64,000 nt of DNA from Candidatus Ribeiella danica. Lineage in GTDB: Bacteria; Chloroflexota; Chloroflexia; Chloroflexales; Roseiflexaceae. The stretch is from NCBI GenBank assembly GCA_016717335.1, contig JADKFS010000008.1, forward strand, positions 1 through 64,000, read 5' to 3'. The stretch's first letter is position 1, and every line of letters begins with the position of its first letter. A model generated the notes under the pieces. That model did no database searches and was not told where the DNA came from. It worked only from the letters and a program-made list of their open reading frames with translations. A program made the translations under genes and the position numbers. This document shows, piece by piece, positions 51,851-59,152 of this stretch.

Positions 51851-54298
51851 ATGATGGACGTGCGGGTGCTCGTGGTCGTGGTCGGGCCAGTGCTGGTGCT
51901 TGTGGGTGTGCGGCACGCCCGGCGGCGGCAGCTCGTCGAGCGAGTGGTTGTGGCCGGGGCCGCGGTGGTTCGGGTGGTCGTGGCCGAACCAGCGGTCGGC
52001 CGGCACGTAGTTCGCCACCGTCAGGCTCTGGCCGTGGTGCCAGCGGCGCTTCCAGATGTCGAAGTTCTTCTTGCTCTTGGTCGCGCGATCGTCCTCGCTC
52101 AGGCTGTACCACTCCAGGTGCGGGTGCTTCTCCAGCAGCGCGGGCAGCTCGGGCAGCGCGACGACGCGGTAGCCCGAGGTCTTGAACATAAAGCTCTGGT
52201 AGATGTCGAGCAGCCGGTAGAAGCGGAACTTCTCCTCGAACCAGCCGACCTCGCGCAGCAGCGCGCGGCGGAAGGCCATCAGGTAGCCCTCGACCGCGTC
52301 CACGTCCGGCCCGGCGCTCTCGGCGAACTCCTTCAGATCGTCGGTGACCAGGCCGTACGGCCCGGCCAGGCCGACCTGCTCGTCGGCCAGCGCGCGCGCG
52401 ATCGGCGCCCAGATGTCGCCGCGCAGCTCGATCGAGGTGTCGAGCAGCACCAGGATGCGGCCGCTGCTGGCGCGCATCGTCGCGTTGCGGCCGGCGGCGA
52501 AGCCCATGTTGTGGTCGGCGAACAGCACCCGCAGCGGGATCGGCCGGCCGTCCGCGTCGCGCAGGCCTGCGCGCGCCAGGCCCTGCAGGTACGCCACCGT
52601 GTCGTCGGTCGAGCCGTTGTCGACGATCACCAGCTCCAGGCTGCGGCCGTGGCGCTGCCGCGCGATGCTCTCCACGCAGCGCTGCAGGTCGGCCCGGCTG
52701 TCGCGTGCCAGCAGGTTGACCGAGAAGTCGTACAGGTCGGGCGCGCCGGTCATGTCGGGCGCGTCGACCGGGCGCGAGATGCTGCCGAACTCCTCCTCGG
52801 CCGCGCGCGGCGCGACCAGCGGGCCGTCGCGCGTGTCGCGCACGCTGTAGCCGGCCGCGACGATCCGCTCGCGCAGGGCGTCGGCCTCGGCGTAGCGGCC
52901 CGCGCTCCTGAGCGACTGGCGCTGCCGCGCGAGGGCGGCGATCTCCTCGGGGGTAGACAAGGAGAGAGTCTCGCTGCTGTCGATCTCCTTGTCTCCTTGT
53001 CTCCTTGTCTCCTTGTCTAGAAGCTCGGCCAGCCCCAGCCCGAGCACTTGATCGAAGTCGAGCAGCAGCGCCAGCTTCCGGCCGGGCGGCGTGTCGTGGT
53101 CGCGGCGCAGGAGATCCCAGACGGCCGCGATGGCGCGCGGGAGGTTCAGGTCGTCCTCAAGCGCGGCGAGGAAGCGGCGGCGCCACTCGGCGTCGGGCAG
53201 CCCATCGGCCGGCTGAGGGCGCGTCTGGGCGCTGGAACGTTGGAGCGTTGGAATGTTGGAACCTTCGGAGTCTGCTTCGATGCTCAGCCGCAGGACTGCC
53301 CCACGCATCCGCTGCAGCGCCGTCTGGGCGGCCCGCAGCGCGGTGAAGGTGAAGTTGAGCCGGCTGCGGTAGTGGACGGTGGCGAACAGCAGCCGCAGCG
53401 TCATCGGCTCGAAGCCGCGCGCCTCGACGTCGGAGCGGGTGTAGGCGTTGCCGGTCGACTTAGCCATCTTCTGGCCGTCGGCGAGCAGGTGCTGGGCGTG
53501 CAGCCAGTAGTTGACGAAGCGGTGGCCGGTGTAGCCCTCGCTCTGGGCGATCTCGCCCTCGTGGTGCGGGAAGATATTGTCGACGCCGCCGGTGTGGATA
53601 TCGAACTGCTCGCCGAGGTGCTTGATCGCCATCGCGCTGCACTCGATATGCCAGCCGGGGAAGCCGCGGCCCCACGGGCTCTCCCAGGCCATCTCGCGGC
53701 CCGGCTCGGCCAGCTTCCAGAGCGGGAAGTCCTCGGGGTTGCGCCGGTTGACGTCGGCGACGTCGCGGGCGCCCTCGATCAGCTGGGGCAGCAGGTTGCC
53801 CGAGAGCCGGCCGTAGTCGGGGAAGCGCCGGATCTCGAAGAACACGCTGCCGCCCGACTCGTAGGCCAGCCCCTTGCGCTGCAGCCCCTCGATGATCTCG
53901 ATCATCTCGGGGATGTGCTCGGTGGCCTTGGGGAACACGTGCGCCGGCAGGATATTGAGCGCGGCCTCGTCCTCGCGAAAGGCCTCGGTGTAGAAGCTGG
54001 CGATCTGCGCCGAGCTCTTGCCCTCCTTGCGCGCCTGGGCGATCAGCTTATCCTCGCCCTGGTCGAGCCGCTCCACGCGCATGTGGCCGACGTCGGTGAT
54101 GTTCTTGACGTGGCGCACCTCCAGCCCGAGGTAGGTCAGCGTGCGGCGCAGCCAGTCGGCCATCAGGAAGGTGCGCAGGTTGCCGATGTGGATGAAGCGG
54201 TAGACCGTCGGGCCGCAGCTGTACATTCTGACGACGCCCGGCTCGATCGGCTCGAACGGCTCCAGCCGGCGAGTCATCGTGTTGTAGAGCTTGAGCAT
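51848..54298 (-). CDS. cysS: Cysteinyl-tRNA synthetase fused to a GT2 glycosyltransferase and His-rich tail
   Basis: An 816-residue fusion. Residues 1-~490 are a full CysRS: zinc ligands in YSCGPTVY, WHIECSAMA and FPHHEGEIAQSE, the HIGH-type FIHIGN, KMSKS-type KMAKS, and the usual end GYSVRDTRDGP. Residues about 510-765 are a family 2 glycosyltransferase (LELVIVDNGSTDDTVAYLQG, HNMGFAAGRN, VLLDTSIEL). The last ~45 residues are His-rich with alternating His and Pro/Asp, a likely metal-binding tail. No frameshift separates the parts. Two repeat-word insertions lie in the CysRS part (about 339-353 and 426-450). It is 26 nt downstream of the oxidoreductase gene. The glycosyltransferase substrate is unknown. 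Confidence 0.88.
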   Translation of the reverse strand: MLKLYNTMTRRLEPFEPIEPGVVRMYSCGPTVYRFIHIGNLRTFLMADWLRRTLTYLGLEVRHVKNITDVGHMRVERLDQGEDKLIAQARKEGKSSAQIASFYTEAFREDEAALNILPAHVFPKATEHIPEMIEIIEGLQRKGLAYESGGSVFFEIRRFPDYGRLSGNLLPQLIEGARDVADVNRRNPEDFPLWKLAEPGREMAWESPWGRGFPGWHIECSAMAIKHLGEQFDIHTGGVDNIFPHHEGEIAQSEGYTGHRFVNYWLHAQHLLADGQKMAKSTGNAYTRSDVEARGFEPMTLRLLFATVHYRSRLNFTFTALRAAQTALQRMRGAVLRLSIEADSEGSNIPTLQRSSAQTRPQPADGLPDAEWRRRFLAALEDDLNLPRAIAAVWDLLRRDHDTPPGRKLALLLDFDQVLGLGLAELLDKETRRQGDKEIDSSETLSLSTPEEIAALARQRQSLRSAGRYAEADALRERIVAAGYSVRDTRDGPLVAPRAAEEEFGSISRPVDAPDMTGAPDLYDFSVNLLARDSRADLQRCVESIARQRHGRSLELVIVDNGSTDDTVAYLQGLARAGLRDADGRPIPLRVLFADHNMGFAAGRNATMRASSGRILVLLDTSIELRGDIWAPIARALADEQVGLAGPYGLVTDDLKEFAESAGPDVDAVEGYLMAFRRALLREVGWFEEKFRFYRLLDIYQSFMFKTSGYRVVALPELPALLEKHPHLEWYSLSEDDRATKSKKNFDIWKRRWHHGQSLTVANYVPADRWFGHDHPNHRGPGHNHSLDELPPPGVPHTHKHQHWPDHDHEHPHVHH
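52950..53020. repeat. In-frame tandem-word insertion in cysS
   Basis: Four units of tccttgtctcc preceded by inverted gacaaggagagagtctc. On the minus strand this encodes a charged linker (ETRRQGDKE) between the catalytic and C-terminal parts of CysRS. The same word, ggagacaagg, is in the kinase gene at 61.56 kb. Confidence 0.8.
53233..53272. repeat. Second in-frame word insertion in cysS
   Basis: Three units of ttggaacgttggagcgttggaa type. The related word caacgttggaacgctccaa occurs at the 3' end of the MutS-like gene. Confidence 0.65.
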
Positions 54299-54324
54299 GA
54301 CACTGTTCCTGTTTCATGATAATC

Positions 54325-55977
54325 CTACACCCGCAGCTCCTCGGCCGAGCCGCCGTGCCGGGCCGAGCGGCCGGCCGCCTCGAGCACCGCGACGACGCGC
54401 GCCGACGACTCGGCCGTCACGGCCAGCGGCTCGCCGGTCAGCAGGTGGTTCGCCAGGCTCAGGTGGAACGGGTGGCGCTCGCGCTCGGGCAGCGCCAGCG
54501 GCTGCTCGACCATCCGGCCGGAGGCGTGGCGGCGGCGCAGCGTGAGGTGCGGGGGCGTCTCGGTGGTCGGGATGGGCTCCTCGCGCAGGAAGTAGAGCGG
54601 GTCGGCCGCGCGCACGGTGATCTCGTTCCAGTGGCCGACGATCGCGCCCTCGGTGCCGAGCAGGTACCACTTGGGCTTGCGCAGCGCCGCGATGTCGGAG
54701 TAGAGGAACTCGGCCTCCTGCCCGCCGGCGAAGCGCACCTGCGCGCGCGCCTGGTCGGCGTTGGTCACGTCGTGCCAGACGCGCTTGTGCTCGATCCCGA
54801 CGACCGAGGCGGTCGGGCCGGGGAACAGCTGCAGCGCCCAGTCCAGGTAGTGCGCGCCCCAGTCGTAGAGCGTGCCGCCCGAGACCGGCTGGTGCGAGTG
54901 CCAGTACTGGCAGGGGTGGCTGTAGTCGCCGACGAACAGCTCGAGGTGGAACGGCTCGCCGACCAGCCCCTCGCCAATCGCCTGGCGGACGGCCAGGAAG
55001 TCGACATCCCAGCGGCGGTTCTGGTGGCAGCTCAGCAGCCGGTCGTGCCGCGCCGCCGTCTCGATCATGGCCGCGGCCTCGGCCTGCGTGAAGCACAGCG
55101 GCTTCTCGCAGACCACGTGCTTGCCGGCGCGCAGCAGCCGGATCGACAGCTCGGCGTGCGTGTTCGGCGGCGTGGCCACCACCACCACGTCGACATCCTG
55201 GTCGCGCAGCAGCTCGTCGACCGCCTGGTAGGTGCGCAGGCCGGGGAAGTCGGCCTGGGCCTGGGCCAGCCGCTGCGGGCTGAGGTCGCAGATCGCCCGC
55301 AGCTCGAGGCCCGGCACCGCCTGGGCGGCCGCGCCGTGCAGCTGGGCGATCGGGCCGTAGCCGATCACCGCCAGGCCGAGCGGCGCCGGCTCGTCCATAC
55401 CGGCCAGCTGGCGGAGCATGCGGTAGGCCAGCTGCTGGACGAACGGCTCGCCGTACGACTGCAGCGACAGGCAGCCGGCCGCGCCGGCGCCCTCGGAGCG
55501 CAGCAGCGCCACCGGGATGCGGCGGGTGTGCCAGCCGGCCGTCAGCAGCGGCTGCGTCGCGCCAGAGATCGGCTCGAGCGGCAGGAGCCGGTCGCGCAGG
55601 TAGCGCTCGGCCGGCAGCCGCCGCGCCAGCACGCCGGCCGGGTCGGCGAAGCGCAGCTCCAGCTCGGCCGGCGGGCCGGCCGGGCCCACGCGCGCGCCAA
55701 ACACGGGCGGCAGCTCCGCCTCGGCGCCCACCAGCGCCAGGCAGCCGCCGCCGCGCCGCACGAAGCCGGCCAGCCGCTCCTGGTCGCCGGCCGAGAGGCG
55801 CGCCGGGTCGGCCAGGACCAGCGCTTGGTACTCGTCGAGCCGGTCCGGCAGCGACAGCCCCGCGCCGGCCTCCAGGTCGATCGTGCGGGTGGAGCGGAGG
55901 TACGCCCAGAGCGGCTCCGTCTGCTCGCCGCGCTCCCCCACCAGGCCCAGCACGCGGATACGCTCTTGCGTCGGCAT
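54325..55977 (-). CDS. Gfo/Idh/MocA oxidoreductase with N-terminal ThuA/GATase1-like domain
   Basis: The 550-residue protein begins with a ~210-residue GATase1-like (ThuA-type) domain (VLADPARLSAGDQERLAGFV, GGGCLALVG), then a dinucleotide-binding oxidoreductase (AVIGYGPIAQLHG at about 222, EKPLCFTQAE at about 310, C-terminal alpha/beta half). Together these suggest sugar or inositol-type dehydrogenation or glycosidase-like redox chemistry. AGGAGA lies 4 nt before the ATG at 55977. The cysS fusion gene starts 26 nt downstream, so glycosyltransferase and sugar oxidoreductase activities may be co-expressed. Confidence 0.85.
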   Translation of the reverse strand: MPTQERIRVLGLVGERGEQTEPLWAYLRSTRTIDLEAGAGLSLPDRLDEYQALVLADPARLSAGDQERLAGFVRRGGGCLALVGAEAELPPVFGARVGPAGPPAELELRFADPAGVLARRLPAERYLRDRLLPLEPISGATQPLLTAGWHTRRIPVALLRSEGAGAAGCLSLQSYGEPFVQQLAYRMLRQLAGMDEPAPLGLAVIGYGPIAQLHGAAAQAVPGLELRAICDLSPQRLAQAQADFPGLRTYQAVDELLRDQDVDVVVVATPPNTHAELSIRLLRAGKHVVCEKPLCFTQAEAAAMIETAARHDRLLSCHQNRRWDVDFLAVRQAIGEGLVGEPFHLELFVGDYSHPCQYWHSHQPVSGGTLYDWGAHYLDWALQLFPGPTASVVGIEHKRVWHDVTNADQARAQVRFAGGQEAEFLYSDIAALRKPKWYLLGTEGAIVGHWNEITVRAADPLYFLREEPIPTTETPPHLTLRRRHASGRMVEQPLALPERERHPFHLSLANHLLTGEPLAVTAESSARVVAVLEAAGRSARHGGSAEELRV

Positions 55978-56156
55978 ATGTTCTCCTTGAGTAGCGCGAG
56001 CGGCTATTGTAGCAGCATCTCGCCGGCTGTGTCGCGGCAGCGACCGTGTCGAGCCGGCATTGTACCACCCAACTGCCCCGCCGCGCATTTGACGCTGAGC
56101 AAGATGCTACAATAAGCTACGTAGCTGGCGCATAGATGGATGACAGGGAGGGGATG

Positions 56157-56957
56157 ATGAAGATCGCCGGGAAGACGCTGCTGATCAGCGGGGCATCGTA
56201 CGGCATCGGCGCGGCGATCGCGCGGGCGGCCGCCGCCGACGGCGCGCAGGTGGTGCTGCTGGCGCGCACCCAGTCCGCGCTCGATCAGGTCGCGGGGGAG
56301 ATCCGCGCGGCCGGCGGCACCGCCGCAGCCTACCCGGTCGATCTGACCGACGCGGCGGCGGTCGAGCAGGTGGCGCAGCGGGTGCTGGCCGAGGTCGGCC
56401 CGCCGGACGTGCTGATCAGCAACGCCGGCTCGGGGCGCTGGCTGTTCATCGAGGAGACCAGCCCGGACGAGGCGGTGGCGATGATGGCGATGCCGTACTT
56501 CGCCGCCTTCTACCTGACGCGGGCGCTGCTGCCGGCGATGCTCGGCCGCGGCAGCGGCCAGCTGGTGTACGTCAACTCGCCCGCATCGATCGTCGCGTGG
56601 CCGGGCGCGACCGCCTACACCGCCGCGCGCTGGGCGCTGCGCGGCCTGGTCGAGTCGCTGCGGGCCGACCTGAGCGGCAGCGGCCTGCGGGTCACGTCGG
56701 TGATCCCCGGGAAGGTCAGCAGCGGCTACTTCGAGCACAACCCCGGCGTCGAGGAGCGCGCGCCCGGCGTCTCGCGGCTGCTGCCGACGCTGACGCCCGA
56801 GCAGGCCGCCGCCCGAATCCTGCGCGGGATCGTGCGGGGCGAGCGGCTGATCGTGCTGCCAAGCTCGTACAAGCTGCTCTACCTGGTCCACCGGGTTCTG
56901 CCGGGCCTGGTGCGCTGGCTGGCGGTCGCGACCGGCGCGCGCCGGGCCAAACGCTAA
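56157..56957 (+). CDS. Short-chain dehydrogenase/reductase with Lys-to-Arg active site
   Basis: A 266-residue SDR. It has the NAD(P)-binding LISGASYGIGAAIA (about 9-22), NAG (ISNAGSG), catalytic Ser region VNSPAS and the Tyr motif AYTAARWAL. The normal YxxxK is YxxxR here, so catalysis may be altered. The C-terminal ~25 residues contain a hydrophobic segment (LLYLVHRVLPGLVRWLAV), as in membrane-associated SDRs such as ketosphinganine reductases. GGGAGG lies just before the ATG at 56157; ATGs at 56154 and 56136 are also in frame. It is divergent from the oxidoreductase gene. Confidence 0.82.
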   Translation: MKIAGKTLLISGASYGIGAAIARAAAADGAQVVLLARTQSALDQVAGEIRAAGGTAAAYPVDLTDAAAVEQVAQRVLAEVGPPDVLISNAGSGRWLFIEETSPDEAVAMMAMPYFAAFYLTRALLPAMLGRGSGQLVYVNSPASIVAWPGATAYTAARWALRGLVESLRADLSGSGLRVTSVIPGKVSSGYFEHNPGVEERAPGVSRLLPTLTPEQAAARILRGIVRGERLIVLPSSYKLLYLVHRVLPGLVRWLAVATGARRAKR

Positions 56958-56976
56958 GCTTCTGTTGGTGTCTTTT

Positions 56977-57180
56977 CCGGGGCGCTGCGCCCCCGGCCCC
57001 GCCTGGTGGCGCCATTCGGCGTGATCTGAATTCTTCCGGGGCGCTGCGCCCCCGGCCCCCCGGCACCCAGCGGGTACCCGGGGAACCCTCGCCGGTTCCC
57101 CCAGCCCCCCTCCGGCACATGATGTCTTCTCGGCTGCATCGCTGGTGGTGCATGCCTGGCACCAGTCCAACAGGGCAGGG
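56977..57180. repeat. Composite repeat family A, left half (diverged)
   Basis: Two ggggcgctgcgcccccgg stems, a gggaaccctcgccggttccccc stem and the arm ending gtgcatgcctggcacc. The atcgtctatcgtc word array follows at about 57217-57236. The 477-nt gap 56958-57434 otherwise shows only sequence leading to the PepSY gene. Confidence 0.8.
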
Positions 57181-57434
57181 GGGCGACATGCCGGACTCGC
57201 TAGGCGCGTCAAGCCATCGTCTATCGTCTATCGTCTGTGGCGCGGCGCCGCCCGTTACTTTTCGGCGAGATCGTCGACTGTAGCCGTGAGCGACGTGCCG
57301 GCCGGCGCGAATGGGCAGGTTTATTGGAACAAGATTGAGAATCTGCGGCGACGACGCAAGAGAACTCCAAGATGCGGCGTGCATAATGGCAGCATCGACA
57401 ATGTAGCCACGGACAACTGTGAAGGAGCCAGATT

Positions 57435-58142
57435 ATGCCACAGCGTACCACCCTGATGATATCCGCCGCCGTCACTGTCTTTCTGCTGATGATGATCGGC
57501 GGCGTTGCGGCGCGCGTGTCGAGCCAGCTCGCGGCCCAGCCGGCCGTTGCTGAGCCCACACCCACGGCAGACGCGCTCAGCCCCACCGCCGACCCGCAGG
57601 CCGAGCTGGAGGCCCAGGTCGCCGAGCGCGAGGCGGCCTACCAGCAGCGCCTGGCCGAGGCCAACGCGCGCATCCAGCAATCGAACGAGCAGCTGAACCA
57701 GGCGTACCAGAAGCAACAGGAGCTCGCCGGCCAGCTGAACCAGGCCTACACGCAGGAGCAGAAGCTGGCGAAACGGCTGGCGTCCGCCCTGGCCAAGCCT
57801 GCGACCGCCGCGCCTGTACCGGTGGCCCAGGCGGCCGCGCCAGAGCCCACCGCGCCGCCCGCGCCGACGTACGCAATTTCGGCGGATCAGGCGCGCGATA
57901 TTGCGCTGGCAGCTGCACCGGGCGCGCAGCTCACCCGCGCGCCTGAGCTGGTCAGCTTCGAGGGCGCGGTCGCATACGAGGTCGTGCTCGACGCCGGCAC
58001 CATCTATGTCGACGCCAACAGCGGGCAGATCTTGTACAACGGCGCGGCGCAGGCCCAGGTCGCGTCGCGGCCGCCGAGCAGCGGCGGAAACAACGACCAC
58101 GGCGGCGAGGGGCACGAAGGCGGCGAAGGGCACGACGATTAA
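57435..58142 (+). CDS. Membrane-anchored coiled-coil PepSY-domain protein
   Basis: A 235-residue protein with an N-terminal signal-anchor (about 8-28), a Gln/Glu/Ala coiled coil with AYQ-type repeats (about 55-115), a Pro/Ala linker, and a PepSY domain (about 148-205; ISADQARDIALAAAPGA and GTIYVDANSGQIL). The tail is rich in Gly, His, Asp and Glu. PepSY domains bind or inhibit peptidases and occur near FMN/haem reductase systems. GAAGGAG lies 8 nt before the ATG. It is followed 22 nt later by a second small exported protein, so the two are an operon. Confidence 0.8.
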   Translation: MPQRTTLMISAAVTVFLLMMIGGVAARVSSQLAAQPAVAEPTPTADALSPTADPQAELEAQVAEREAAYQQRLAEANARIQQSNEQLNQAYQKQQELAGQLNQAYTQEQKLAKRLASALAKPATAAPVPVAQAAAPEPTAPPAPTYAISADQARDIALAAAPGAQLTRAPELVSFEGAVAYEVVLDAGTIYVDANSGQILYNGAAQAQVASRPPSSGGNNDHGGEGHEGGEGHDD

Positions 58143-58164
58143 CGAGCTGAGTGGAGATTGCACC

Positions 58165-58620
58165 GTGACTAGATCGAACACACCAAAGCGCCCCTCGGCC
58201 GGCGTGCCCGGCGCAAAGCTGCTGATCACTACCACCGCGCTGGCGGCGGCGCTGGGCGGCTGGGCCACCTTCGCGCAGCAGGAGCCGGACCCGCTCACAG
58301 CTCCGGACGCGTCGCCGAGCGAGGCTCAGATCAGCGTCGAGCTGCCGCAGCAGCGGCGCCTGCAGTTCGCGCCGATCCCGACGCTCGTCCCGCTCGCGTC
58401 CCCGCAGGCAGTTGCGATCGCGCGAGCGCCGACGATCCACATCGCGAGCGAGCCGGCGGCTCAATCGCAGCCCGCCCCAGCCGCGCCGGCGGCCCCAGTC
58501 GCCCCGGTCGCGGTTGCGCCGGTCGCCCCCGTGGCGGCGCCCCCGCTGCGCGCCGTGAGCGCCCCGCCTGCGCCGGCTCGCGCCGCCGCGCCGGTCGCGC
58601 GCACGCGCTCGTCGCGCTAG
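58165..58620 (+). CDS. Small exported Pro/Ala-rich protein
   Basis: A 151-residue product from a GTG with GGAG 8 nt upstream. It has one hydrophobic N-terminal segment (about 18-38, LLITTTALAAALGGWATFA), then a low-complexity Pro/Ala/Val tail. Small proteins beginning with this kind of STGVPGAKLL segment accompany PepSY/FMN-transferase redox loci in some high-GC bacteria, as I recall. No catalytic motif is seen. Function unknown; partner of the preceding gene. Confidence 0.65.
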   Translation: MTRSNTPKRPSAGVPGAKLLITTTALAAALGGWATFAQQEPDPLTAPDASPSEAQISVELPQQRRLQFAPIPTLVPLASPQAVAIARAPTIHIASEPAAQSQPAPAAPAAPVAPVAVAPVAPVAAPPLRAVSAPPAPARAAAPVARTRSSR

Positions 58621-58630
58621 CGGCGTCCGT

Positions 58631-59135
58631 TCGGGGCGCGGCGCCCCCGGCCGGAGATTGTCGGAGGGGCGTTCAATTGAACGCCCCTCCGGCGCATGCC
58701 TGGCACCATCCCGATCGGACGTGTTGTCTCCCTACGCGCGTGAATTCAGCCAGGCATGCGCGCCAAGCGCTGAAGACGAGACAGCATCATTTTTGGGGTC
58801 CAGGGGCGCAAGCCCCGGCCGGGGGGCGGCGGGGGTGGCGGCCCACCCCCGCCCGCGGGGGCGCGGGGGGCGCGCAGCCCCCCGCACAAGTGACCAGAGG
58901 GTGCTGCTTTTGGGGTCCAGGGGCGCAAGCCCGGCGGGGGCGGGAGTCGCGGGGGGGGGGCGCGCAGCCCCACAAGGACCAGAGGGTGCGCTTGGGGTCC
59001 AGGGGCGCACGCCCTGGTCGGGCGGCGGCGGGGGTGGCGGCCCACCCCCGCCCGCGGGGGCGCGGGGGGCGCGCAGCCCCCCGCTACCTGTGAGAGTACC
59101 GCACGCGGGGGCACGGGGGCGCGCAGCCCCCAGCC
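58631..59135. repeat. Composite repeat family A, complete and amplified copy
   Basis: A left stem (ggagattgtcggaggggcgttcaattgaacgcccctccgg type) is followed by gcgcatgcctggcacc. The inverted arm gccaggcatgcgcg comes next. Then the right module (ggggtccaggggcg plus G-rich hairpin) occurs three times in tandem, at about 58795, 58913 and 58996. The array occupies the whole gap before the ABC-F gene. No genuine ORF is seen, although the frame is open through it. Confidence 0.85.
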
Positions 59136-59152
59136 GTGTTAGAATAGCACCC

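Noticed and set aside
58793..59090. Tandem G-rich units resembling a CRISPR array
   Set aside because: There are only three imperfect units with internal G-rich hairpins and no constant repeat/unique spacer alternation, and no cas genes are nearby.
58658..59152. In-frame N-terminal extension of the ABC-F protein through the repeat array
   Set aside because: The extension is Gly/Pro/Arg low-complexity translated from G-rich repeats. The ABC domain begins immediately after the ATG at 59153, which is the normal N terminus.
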